From positions 163,104-227,103 of the forward strand of contig NZ_JABXWR010000001.1 of assembly GCF_013377755.1 (NCBI RefSeq): DNA of 64,000 nucleotides, given 5' to 3'. The stretch's first letter is position 1. Every line of letters starts with the position of its first letter. The notes under the pieces are model-generated. The model saw only the letters and a program-made list of their open reading frames with translations, searched no databases and was not told where the DNA came from. The translations under genes and the position numbers were made by a program. Shown here piece after piece: positions 1-7,264 of the stretch. The stretch is from Methanofollis tationis. Lineage in GTDB: Archaea > Halobacteriota > Methanomicrobia > Methanomicrobiales > Methanofollaceae.

Positions 1-348
1 CTGGAGGAAATGGTCGCGGTCTCTCTGGAGGACGATATCATCGGAGGTGCTGACATTGGTCCTGCCCTGGGTCTGGTCCCGGTCCTGCTGGTTGATCTGG
101 ACGCCGGGTTGTTCGACGGTCGTCTGCTGCTTGCGCTCCTGCTCTTCCTGCAGCGGTTGGGCCTGCGGGCCTTCAGGTTCGGATGGGGCGGCCCCGTCTC
201 CGGCTGAATCGCCACCGTTGCCCTGTGCTCCTGCGCCGGCTCCGTCCGAACCGCCGCTTCCGTAGGCTGCGGTTGCCGGGACGCTCACTGCGGAGAGGAG
301 GAGGAGGAGAAGGATCACCATTGCCGATAGTGTACGCATCATGGTCAT
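1..348 (-). CDS. Secreted Gln/Gly-rich protein, C-terminus beyond window
   Basis: The frame stays open from an ATG at 348 to the left edge, giving 116 residues. The N-terminus has a hydrophobic stretch (about residues 8-22) ending in ATA-AYG, which reads as a cleavable signal peptide. The mature part is low-complexity: Gly/Ser/Ala-rich, then Glu/Gln-rich (EEQERKQQ), then a segment ending in SDDIVLQRDRDHF. ATGs at 342 and 339 are alternative starts. A TATA-like run at about 392-405 on the minus strand would give a short leader. I do not recognise the family. An exported surface or matrix protein is the simplest inference, but the missing C-terminus could hold a defining domain. Confidence 0.6.
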   Translation of the reverse strand, partial: MTMMRTLSAMVILLLLLLSAVSVPATAAYGSGGSDGAGAGAQGNGGDSAGDGAAPSEPEGPQAQPLQEEQERKQQTTVEQPGVQINQQDRDQTQGRTNVSTSDDIVLQRDRDHFLQ

Positions 349-746
349 CGCCCTGCTCGTGTGATTGAGCAACGTGAGGGAGGGTATGGCGGGATAAATA
401 TATTGCGACGCCCACCTGCCGGTCCGGGATCGCTGGAGCGGGGAGATTGCGAGTATTCTGGTACCGATGAATCAGTTTGTGCGTATCAGAGTGCCGATCC
501 GATACGCATTTCGGCATTTGTACAGAAGAGACCGGGGGGGTGTTGAAATACATCTATGTCCTACGACCCCGTTTGTGCGACATAACATGCACAATATGTC
601 CTACAAACGATCTTGTGCGACACCGATGAGGGACAACGGGGTGCGGGGATGATCCTGCACGGCAGAGGGCGAGGGGTTCAGGACGAAGGGCGGTTACTCG
701 CGTGAAAGGGCGAAGAACCGAAAAGAGATTTGAACTGCAGGTCTGA
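349..746. other. Intergenic region with spaced repeats
   Basis: No convincing gene lies here. The region is upstream of the secreted protein and downstream of tRNA-Thr. It holds a TATA-like run (392-405, minus strand), an inverted repeat of GTGCGTATC/GATACGCAT (479-487 and 499-507), and two 27-bp imperfect direct repeats (556-582 and 596-622) that share 9 bp at each end around a variable 9-bp centre. The short open frames here lack ribosome sites and look like chance. Confidence 0.5.
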
Positions 747-818
747 AGCCCCAGGCGTGATTTGAACACGCGACCTGCTGATTACAAGTCAGCCGCTATA
801 CCACTAAGCCACTGGGGC
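747..818 (-). tRNA. tRNA-Thr (UGU anticodon)
   Basis: The minus strand folds as a cloverleaf. A 7-bp acceptor stem pairs GCCCCAG with CTGGGGC. The anticodon stem GCTGA/TCAGC encloses loop CTTGTAA, so the anticodon is TGT. The T-arm contains GTTCAAATC. The discriminator base is U, as usual for archaeal tRNA-Thr, and CCA is not encoded. A T-rich TATA-like element lies about 30 nt upstream (847-855), and TCTCTTTTC follows downstream as a likely stop signal. Confidence 0.95.
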
Positions 819-906
819 ACGATGCACTACCCTGTTTGTCGTTTCTGATAAAAAACATGGCGATGGTCCTGTCTTCCATCGCCCCGCGAGAGGGATGACC
901 GCCCGC

Positions 907-1656
907 TCAGCGCCGTTTCCCCCGGGGTACCGGCACGATGCCGTAATCCGTGCACCGTGCGGTCGTCCGGGAGAACCCTCCCCTGAAAAAGACCCTCACC
1001 TCGACCTCCTCGCCGCTCTCAAAGCGCGCCATCTGCCGGTCGTAGACCTTCTGCACGTGCCTGAGGTTGTTCGCCGAGAAATACGCCCTGAGGCTTTCCA
1101 GGAATGCGATCTCCTGGGTGAGAAACGCCTTTTCGTATGCGATCACCGCGCGCGCGATCCCTCTCGCCTCGTCGGCGTCGATCTCCCTCTCATACTCCCC
1201 GTGGAGGTTTAAACCGCTGATCTGCCTCCAGTCCACGCGTCCGTCCTCGTCCGCCTCCCGGTGGAGCATATACGGGTACACCCTGCAGATGCTCATCCGC
1301 CGGTCGTAGATCGTGCAGCGGTTCTCTGCCGAGAGAAAAACACATCTCCCGTCTTCCTGTGTCCTGAGCGCATAGCCCGGGACGTAAAACCGGCCCTCCC
1401 GGTCGCAGAACTCGAAGTACGGGGCCGGCATCAGGGCTGCGGGGTCCACCTCCAGCACCCTCTCCGCGTCCTCTTCGAGGAGGAAGACGTGGTCGTTGAA
1501 GGCGCGGGTGCAGCATTTTCCGCAGCAGGTGCAGGCGAACCCGACCTCCCTGATCACCTCGACGAGTTCTTCCTCCGGGTAGGCGCCGAGGGCGTCGAGT
1601 TCAGAGGTGTAGGATGCGATCATCAAGGCGATCCTGTCGGTCTGCTGCATAACCAT
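907..1656 (-). CDS. YkgJ-family cysteine cluster protein
   Basis: 249 residues from the ATG at 1656; the frame stays open further upstream, but that extension is repeat-like sequence and a TATA-like ATACAAATACG sits about 30 nt before this start. The N-terminal third holds CTCCGKCC, followed later by CVFL..CTIYD and ICRVYPY, the set of cysteines typical of the YkgJ/UPF0153 family. These are thought to bind zinc or an Fe-S cluster, and the proteins are often loosely called Fe-S oxidoreductases. Substrate and partners are unknown. The gene stands alone between tRNA-Thr and a repeat-bearing intergenic region. Family assignment is firm, function is not. Confidence 0.85.
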   Translation of the reverse strand: MVMQQTDRIALMIASYTSELDALGAYPEEELVEVIREVGFACTCCGKCCTRAFNDHVFLLEEDAERVLEVDPAALMPAPYFEFCDREGRFYVPGYALRTQEDGRCVFLSAENRCTIYDRRMSICRVYPYMLHREADEDGRVDWRQISGLNLHGEYEREIDADEARGIARAVIAYEKAFLTQEIAFLESLRAYFSANNLRHVQKVYDRQMARFESGEEVEVRVFFRGGFSRTTARCTDYGIVPVPRGKRR

Positions 1657-1855
1657 TCCCTGGATCTTGGATGCGGGAGGACGTATTTGTATCTCATCAG
1701 GACCGTCACCGCGGAGGAGGGGCGGGATCTTTGGTCGCCGATCCCCCCTTGAAAAAAAAGGCTCTTCGCTGTTCAATGGGGGTAATGCCGAGATGATCCT
1801 CTCCCTCAGGTCAGTCCCAGGCATGCCAGGTTCAGGTTCGTTCCACATCCTGGCG

Positions 1856-2010
1856 TACCGGTCCACTGCCTTCCCCGGGCTGCCCGCCAGGGCACCCCCG
1901 GACCCCCGCGTGCGATTGGACCGGGAAGGTCAGGACGACGTCGAGAAGAGGAGGCACCCCCATACCCCCGATCGCAGGTCTATGGGGCTGGAGGCCCCCG
2001 GCACCGGCAC
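1856..2010. repeat. GC-rich structured intergenic repeat, locus 1
   Basis: This stretch matches repeats at 10735-11140, 12480-12720 and (inverted) 17940-18480. Shared modules are a CCCCCGGACCCCCGC core, then TGCGATTGGACCGGGAAGG, then GAGAAGAGGAGG, then CCCCCGATCGCAGG with TATGGGGCTGGAGG and CCCCGGCA. It lies between two minus-strand genes and carries no open frame with gene character. It explains most of the 500-bp gap between the YkgJ gene and rmlB. Confidence 0.75.
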
Positions 2011-2146
2011 GTAGATCACCTGCTTTTTCTTCCCACAACACGCTCCGCCTCTAAAAATAGCGGTCTTTCATATATGATTTCCCCGGGTCGCCTGAGGGGA
2101 GCCAGATGGCGGTGTCATGGCTACCCACACAAAGGAGCGAAGAGCC

Positions 2147-2153
2147 AAAAAAA
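2147..2153 (-). terminator. T-run terminator after rmlB
   Basis: Seven Ts on the minus strand lie directly after the rmlB stop codon. This is the usual archaeal U-tract termination signal. Confidence 0.5.
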
Positions 2154-2156
2154 GTG

Positions 2157-3113
2157 TCAGGATACCGTTGCAAGGAGCGGCGCATACCAGGTGCGGTTCT
2201 GCGCATACCAGGCGCAGGTCAACTCGATGGCGTCCATGAACCGGTGCCTGGGCCGCCACCCCAGCTCCCGCATCTTCGAGCAGTCGAGGGCATATCGCAT
2301 ATCATGGCCGGGCCTATCGGCCACGTACTCGATGAGGGACCCGGGTTTTTTGAGGATCGAGAGGATCGTGCGGACGATCTCCAGATTGGTCCGCTCATTC
2401 CCCCCGCCGATATTGTACGCCTCGCCCGATCGCCCCTGTTCACCGGCGACGGCGACCCCCTCGCAGTTGTCGGTCACGTAGATCCAGTCGCGCACGTTCA
2501 TCCCGTTGCCGTAGATGGGCAGGGTCCGGTCCTGGAGCGCCCGCAGGATCATCACCGGGATCAGTTTTTCAGGGAACTGGTACGGGCCGAAGTTGTTGGA
2601 GCTCCGCGTGATCACCGTGTCGAGGCCGTAGGTCGTCGCATATGCCGCAACAAGCATCTCGGCCCCGGCCTTGCTCGCCGAATACGGGGACGAGGGCTGC
2701 ATGCGATCGCCCTCCTTTGAATATCCCGATGCCACGCTCCCGTAGACCTCGTCGGTGCTGATCTGGACAAACCGCCCGACTTCATGGGTCCGGGCGTGCT
2801 CGAGCAGGGTGTGCGTCCCGATCACGTCGGTGCGGACGAAGACGCCGGCGTCGTTGATCGACCGGTCCACGTGCGTCTCGGCGGCGAAGTTGAAGAGGAG
2901 GTCGCAGTCGCCGATCCGGTTCACGTCGTCCTTCGAACAGATATCCCCCTGGATGAAGGTGATCCGGTCTAAAACATCCTCCAGGTTCTCCATTCTCCCC
3001 GCATAGGTGAGTTTGTCCAGCACGACGATCTCGCTCTCAGGGTGGCGCTCAAGCATGTGCCTGACAAAATTACAGCCGATAAATCCGGCGCCGCCGGTAA
3101 TAACGATTTTCAT
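2157..3113 (-). CDS. rmlB: dTDP-glucose 4,6-dehydratase
   Basis: 318 residues, full length for RmlB. It converts dTDP-glucose to dTDP-4-keto-6-deoxyglucose, the second step toward dTDP-rhamnose and related deoxy sugars for surface glycans. The N-terminal NAD-binding motif TGGAGFIG is at residues 6-13. The catalytic Thr-Asp-Glu triad is at 120-122 (STDEVYG), and the SDR pair Tyr144/Lys148 lies in YSASK. A good ribosome site (CCGGAGG) precedes the ATG at 3113, 17 nt after the rmlA stop, so the two genes form an operon. rmlC and rmlD are not adjacent, so the final sugar made here cannot be stated. Confidence 0.95.
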   Translation of the reverse strand: MKIVITGGAGFIGCNFVRHMLERHPESEIVVLDKLTYAGRMENLEDVLDRITFIQGDICSKDDVNRIGDCDLLFNFAAETHVDRSINDAGVFVRTDVIGTHTLLEHARTHEVGRFVQISTDEVYGSVASGYSKEGDRMQPSSPYSASKAGAEMLVAAYATTYGLDTVITRSSNNFGPYQFPEKLIPVMILRALQDRTLPIYGNGMNVRDWIYVTDNCEGVAVAGEQGRSGEAYNIGGGNERTNLEIVRTILSILKKPGSLIEYVADRPGHDMRYALDCSKMRELGWRPRHRFMDAIELTCAWYAQNRTWYAPLLATVS

Positions 3114-3130
3114 GGATTTTTTCCTCCGGT

Positions 3131-4207
3131 TTAAATGGTCACGTTCGAGTTGTCTCCGATCACAAACTTCTTTCCTGCAGGAAGGCGGCCGTCTCTTGCG
3201 ATGGTGACGTTCTTCCCGATGAGGCTCTCGACGATCCGTTCGGTATTGGAGATCGCCGACCCTTCCATGATGATGGAATCCTCGATCTCGGTATTGGACA
3301 GGAACGAACCATTGCCGATGCTGGTGTACGGGCCAAGATAGGTATTTGATATGACACAGTCATCGCCGATGATCACCGGGCCCCTGATGACCGAACCGTC
3401 CTTGATTACCGTGTTTTTGCCGATCCTGCATCTTCCAGATACCGTGCTGTTCTCGACGTTCTCCAGGCATGCCCCGTTCCCGTTCATGCCGGGCAGGGCG
3501 TCGAGGACAAGGCGGTTCGCATCGATGAGGTCTTCAGGTTTCCCGGTGTCTTTCCACCACCCGCTGACGAGGTCATAGGTCACCGGTCGGCCCTGAAGGA
3601 TCAGCCAGTGGAGAGCGTCGGTGATCTCCAGTTCTCCCCGCCACGAGGGTTTGATGCTCTCGATCGCCTCGAAGATCTCGGGCGTCAGGCAGTAGATGCC
3701 GACAATACAGAGGTTTGACGGAGGGTTTTTCGGCTTTTCAAGGAGCTGGAGGATCACCTTCTTCTGCTCGTCGACGAGGGCGACCCCGTATTGTTCCGGG
3801 TGATCGACTTTTGTCAGGAGCAGGCTGGCTTTCGCATCAGACCTCCTGAAATCATCCACGAAAGATTTAATCCCGCCGAGAAGGATGTTGTCCCCGAGGT
3901 ACATGACGAACCGGTCGCTCCCGAGGAACTGCTGCGATATTTTTACCGCATGGGCCAGCCCTCCCGGTCTGTCCTGGGTGATAAACTCGAACTCGGCGTC
4001 CCAGTCCTGCGCCGTCACCTCGCTGATCACCTGCTCCTTGTTCGGCCCCACAACGATGCCGATCGAGTGGATGCCGGCGTCGATGAGATCCTGGATGCAG
4101 TAGAAGAGGATCGGTTTGTTGGCGATGGGAATCAGTTGTTTCTGCTGTGAATAGGTCAGCGGTCTCAGTCTGACGCCATGCCCGCCGGAGAGAATAAGGC
4201 CTTTCAT
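3131..4207 (-). CDS. rmlA: Glucose-1-phosphate thymidylyltransferase (long form)
   Basis: 358 residues from the ATG at 4207, which has GGGGGA upstream; an earlier in-frame ATG at 4225 would lie inside the expected leader. The enzyme joins dTTP and glucose-1-phosphate to give dTDP-glucose. The N-terminal nucleotidyltransferase domain has the GGHGVRLRPLT signature (residues 8-18). The C-terminal third has the repeating Ile/Val pattern of a left-handed beta-helix (IGKNTVIKDGSVIRGPVIIG), which marks the long archaeal/StrD-like class rather than the short bacterial RmlA. A TATA box at 4241-4248 places the transcript start just before the gene. It is the first gene of the rmlA-rmlB operon. Confidence 0.92.
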   Translation of the reverse strand: MKGLILSGGHGVRLRPLTYSQQKQLIPIANKPILFYCIQDLIDAGIHSIGIVVGPNKEQVISEVTAQDWDAEFEFITQDRPGGLAHAVKISQQFLGSDRFVMYLGDNILLGGIKSFVDDFRRSDAKASLLLTKVDHPEQYGVALVDEQKKVILQLLEKPKNPPSNLCIVGIYCLTPEIFEAIESIKPSWRGELEITDALHWLILQGRPVTYDLVSGWWKDTGKPEDLIDANRLVLDALPGMNGNGACLENVENSTVSGRCRIGKNTVIKDGSVIRGPVIIGDDCVISNTYLGPYTSIGNGSFLSNTEIEDSIIMEGSAISNTERIVESLIGKNVTIARDGRLPAGKKFVIGDNSNVTI

Positions 4208-4699
4208 GTGTCCCCCGAGAACCAATACAGCATGAACTACTATATAATGATATCTTTCGGAGGCGGTGCCCGTTCTTCTTCTTTGGGCTTATGGATGCAG
4301 GCGAATGGGAAAGATAAAAGAAGTTCACCAGGATAGCGAGTGAGGATCTCTCGTCCTGACCGGTGCCTGAGGTGCTGACGGAGAAGCGATCTATTCGTGG
4401 GAGAAGATCGATCGTCATGGAGCAGACATGATCGCTTGACGTTTCATATCAGGAATATCACAAAAGGGAGGGACAGATCGTCTCAGAAAAAAGACACATG
4501 TTTACGGGGGGGACGTGTCGCCTGAGACGGTTGTATCCTCCTACATACTGGTTAAATTTAATAATATTTAATATTATCTATTTTTACCCCGGGCCCAATA
4601 GAATGAATGGATATTTAATCTCCATTTTTTATTCAATCTATTCAATTTTTGTTCTTCCCCTCGCCTCTGGAGAGGTCGGATCATCCATCGGCCTTTCGC
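4208..4699. other. Intergenic, promoter of rmlA and AT-rich tract
   Basis: 492 bp without a credible gene. The end nearest rmlA holds its promoter. The stretch 4545-4650 is strongly AT-rich for this genome (runs of TTTAATAATATTTAATATTA) and ends near a CCTCTGGAGAGG palindrome at about 4659. I see no repeat unit or RNA gene. Confidence 0.4.
4241..4248 (-). promoter_or_regulatory. TATA box of rmlA
   Basis: ATTATATA on the minus strand, about 37 nt before the rmlA ATG. The predicted transcript start (about 25 nt downstream) leaves a leader of roughly 10 nt that includes the GGGGGA ribosome site. Confidence 0.55.
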
Positions 4700-5101
4700 C
4701 TATCCATACCCGGTGATCTCGTCATCGATCTCGGTGCTGCTCCGGGCGCACCCTTCCCCGTGCTTGAGAAACTCCTCGATATTTCTCTTGAGAAGTGCCG
4801 GAAACGCCGCTCCGATGATTTCCTGCACCGGTTTTCCCGTGCAGAAGAACTTAAAGGTGGGCGTCTGGCGCACCGCATAGCGTTCGATGGTCCAGGGGTT
4901 TTCAGAGACATTCAGCCTGGCGAAGAGGAGTTTCTCCCCGAAATCCCCGGCGAACTGCCTGAAATACGGCTCTATCTGCTTGCAGAACGGGCACGTTTCG
5001 CTGTAAAACATCACCACCGCGGGGAGCGTCCCCCGCTCGATCGCACGCTCCCAGGTGGTGTCCGAGACTTCCACCACGCCGCCATTTCCAGTCATATTCA
5101 T
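4700..5101 (-). CDS. Thioredoxin-family protein
   Basis: 133 residues with a single thioredoxin fold. Segment PAVVMFYSETCPFCKQIEPYF carries the redox pair CPFC at residues 37 and 40, and the conserved cis-Pro lies in RQTPTFKFF. The CPFC pair differs from classical CGPC thioredoxin and is closer to glutaredoxin-like or disulfide-handling members, so the partner is unknown. About 30 C-terminal residues past the fold are charged and end in DDEITGYG. There is no signal peptide, so it should act in the cytosol. ATGs at 5101 and 5095 are both possible; no ribosome site is seen, and a TATA-like AAGATAAAATAT lies just upstream, suggesting a leaderless message. Confidence 0.85.
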   Translation of the reverse strand: MNMTGNGGVVEVSDTTWERAIERGTLPAVVMFYSETCPFCKQIEPYFRQFAGDFGEKLLFARLNVSENPWTIERYAVRQTPTFKFFCTGKPVQEIIGAAFPALLKRNIEEFLKHGEGCARSSTEIDDEITGYG

Positions 5102-5147
5102 CGGGGAAGATACAGCGTATCTGATATTTTATCTTATCCCGCGTGAT

Positions 5148-6152
5148 TCATACCTCGTTGACCAGATTGTTGATGATGTTCTCGCAGATATCCCCTGAAT
5201 ATTCTCCGATTCTCCGGATACTGTCCGATATAGACACAATCGCCGTCGCCGTCGCCGCGTCGAATTTCAGCGCCTCCCGGTTGATCGCCCTCGCCTGCAC
5301 CTCGAGATCCTCGACGCATTCGATCGTGGCATTGGCCCCCTCCAGGTCCTGACCGAACATCGCCCCCATCGCCCGGTCGAAGATCATCGAGGCGGTGGCG
5401 CTTGCCGTGCCGATCATCTCGACCACCTCCCCCTTCGAGCCCTCCTGGTGGAACTCGATCGCGTTCTTTGCGATCCGCGTCCCGTGGTCCCCGATACGCT
5501 CGATGATCCGTGAGATCAGGAAATAGTTCATCGCCATCTGGGGGCTGATCCCCATCTTCCTGGCGAGGTTCGCATCGGCCATCAGGAGGTTGCACTGCCT
5601 GGCGACGAGCCACTGGAGGCGGTCGACGTCGTTGTCGCGCGCGACGACATCCCCGGCAAGTGCGACATTCCCGCTCCTCAGCGCCTCGATCCCGTCCTGC
5701 TGCATCGCTTTTACGATGACGGCCATTCTCCTGATCGTATTCTGGAACGGCATCTCAGAGGGGTTCAGCAGGTCCTTGATCGTGATCGAGGTCTCGGTCT
5801 CCTCCACGACCTCCTGCCCGATCGCCATCTGGGTGAATTCCCTCACGCGCAATCGAATGGACGGCGGCAGGCGCCCCGCTGCAGAGAGGACGATCGTCGT
5901 ATAGCCCGAGATGTACGCCCCGATAAGGCACCGGAGAATATAGGTCTGGTCGGTGGTTGCGTTCACCTGCAACTCTTTCTTTCTCTGCACCGCCTCCATA
6001 TCGATCTTCGGCGTGACAAGAAGGGTGCCGTCAGGCTGAACGATCAGACCGACAGGATCATTTTTCCCGATCCTGGAGGCCTTTATCCACTCCTTCGGGA
6101 GGGAGACAATATAGGATGACCCGCCGGTGATCTGGACTTTCCGGATTTCCAT
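5148..6152 (-). CDS. AbrB-PhoU phosphate-uptake regulator
   Basis: 334 residues. The first 50 or so form an AbrB/SpoVT-type DNA-binding domain (MEIRKVQITGGSSYIVSLPKEW, then GTLLVTP), and the rest is PhoU-like, with helical repeats including NYFLISRIIERIGDHGTRIAKNA, a metal-binding PhoU motif. This architecture is common in archaea and thought to join phosphate sensing with transcription control. It is divergent from pstS across a 145-bp spacer, so it most likely regulates the pst genes and itself. No ribosome site precedes the ATG at 6152. A TATA box about 30 nt upstream suggests a leaderless transcript. Confidence 0.9.
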   Translation of the reverse strand: MEIRKVQITGGSSYIVSLPKEWIKASRIGKNDPVGLIVQPDGTLLVTPKIDMEAVQRKKELQVNATTDQTYILRCLIGAYISGYTTIVLSAAGRLPPSIRLRVREFTQMAIGQEVVEETETSITIKDLLNPSEMPFQNTIRRMAVIVKAMQQDGIEALRSGNVALAGDVVARDNDVDRLQWLVARQCNLLMADANLARKMGISPQMAMNYFLISRIIERIGDHGTRIAKNAIEFHQEGSKGEVVEMIGTASATASMIFDRAMGAMFGQDLEGANATIECVEDLEVQARAINREALKFDAATATAIVSISDSIRRIGEYSGDICENIINNLVNEV

Positions 6153-6176
6153 GATATTGTATTGTGTTTACATATT

Positions 6177-6190
6177 GATATATATTTAAC
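6177..6190 (-). promoter_or_regulatory. TATA box of the AbrB-PhoU gene
   Basis: Minus-strand TTAAATATATATC is centred about 30 nt before the ATG at 6152. The surrounding spacer is rich in imperfect dyads such as TATATCGACATATA (6200-6213) that could be operator sites for the divergent pst promoter. Confidence 0.5.
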
Positions 6191-6297
6191 TTTTCTCTCT
6201 ATATCGACATATACTTTCTATGAATTATATTCTGACAAATAGTATAATTCGAATCGGATTATAACCCTGTCTGACGACATTCATATGGTGAAATCCA

Positions 6298-7167
6298 TTG
6301 GAGAGTAAATACTTCAGATTCCTTGTCGCGCCGGTCATGGCGCTCCTCGTCCTTGCCACCCTCTTCACCGGGTGTGTCGGCAACGGCGGCGAAACGACTC
6401 CGACCCCCACGACCGCCCCGTCCGTGCAGAGCATCTCGGTCACTGGTTCGACGACGGTCCTCCCGATCGCCCAGAAGGCGGCAGAGTCCTACATGGACGC
6501 CAACGCCTATGCCGACATCCAGGTCAGCGGCGGCGGCTCCGGCGCCGGTGTCCAGGCCGTCTGTGAGGGGACCGCTGACATCGGCATGGCCTCCCGCGAC
6601 CTCAAGGCTGCTGAGAAGGAGAAGTACCCCGACCTTGTCCAGTACGTCGTCGCCCGTGACGGCATCGCCGTCATCGTCAACCCGGCCGTCGCCGTGAACT
6701 CCCTCACCATCGAGCAGATCAAGGCGATCTACACTGGCGAGACAAAGAACTGGAAAGAACTTGGCGGTTCTGACATGACGATCGTCGTCATCGGCCGCGA
6801 CAGCTCCTCGGGCACCCGCGAATTCTTCTCTGAGAAGGTCATGGAAAAGGCCGACTATGTCAGCACCCAGCTCGAGAAGAACTCCAACGGCGCAGTGAAA
6901 CAGACCGTCGCCCAGACGCCGGGCTCTATCGGCTACGTGGGCCTCGGCTACCTCGACGCCACGGTGAAGGCGCTGAAGATCGATGCGGACGGCAAGTCTG
7001 TCGAACCGTCGATCGAGACCGTCACCAGCGGCGACTACCCGATCGCCCGAACCCTCAACATGTTCACGAAGGGCGAGGCATCCGGCCTCTCGAAGGACTA
7101 CCTCGACTACATCCTGAGCCCTGCCGGCCAGAAGATCGTTGAAGAGGAAGGCTTTGTCTCAGCCTGA
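6298..7167 (+). CDS. pstS: Phosphate ABC transporter substrate-binding lipoprotein
   Basis: 289 residues. A signal peptide ends in a lipobox with Cys26 (FTGC), so the protein is anchored outside the membrane; a Thr/Pro-rich linker follows. The binding domain has GSTTVLPIA, SGGGSGAGV and RDSSSGTREFF, the phosphate-contacting loops of PstS. The start is a TTG at 6298 with GGTGA seven bases before it. The nearby ATG at 6285 is in another frame and stops after seven codons. First gene of pstS-pstCA-pstB-phoU, divergent from its likely regulator. Phosphate specificity is strongly supported by the operon. Confidence 0.95.
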   Translation: MESKYFRFLVAPVMALLVLATLFTGCVGNGGETTPTPTTAPSVQSISVTGSTTVLPIAQKAAESYMDANAYADIQVSGGGSGAGVQAVCEGTADIGMASRDLKAAEKEKYPDLVQYVVARDGIAVIVNPAVAVNSLTIEQIKAIYTGETKNWKELGGSDMTIVVIGRDSSSGTREFFSEKVMEKADYVSTQLEKNSNGAVKQTVAQTPGSIGYVGLGYLDATVKALKIDADGKSVEPSIETVTSGDYPIARTLNMFTKGEASGLSKDYLDYILSPAGQKIVEEEGFVSA

Positions 7168-7264
7168 AGAGTCGAATCAGGAGGCATCCGGAGAGCATCT
7201 GAACCGGCCGGTCTCCACACCCGGCCTTCAGACAACCATTTTTCCCTCTTTCCTGTGGTGAACA

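Noticed and set aside
731..746. GTTCAAATC-like text just after tRNA-Thr, suggesting a duplicated tRNA end (attachment site)
   Set aside because: The match to the tRNA 3' end is only about 10 bp and no integrase gene lies nearby.
4430..4716. Short open frames in the AT-rich spacer upstream of rmlA
   Set aside because: No ribosome site, no family resemblance, and unusual composition; more likely promoter sequence.
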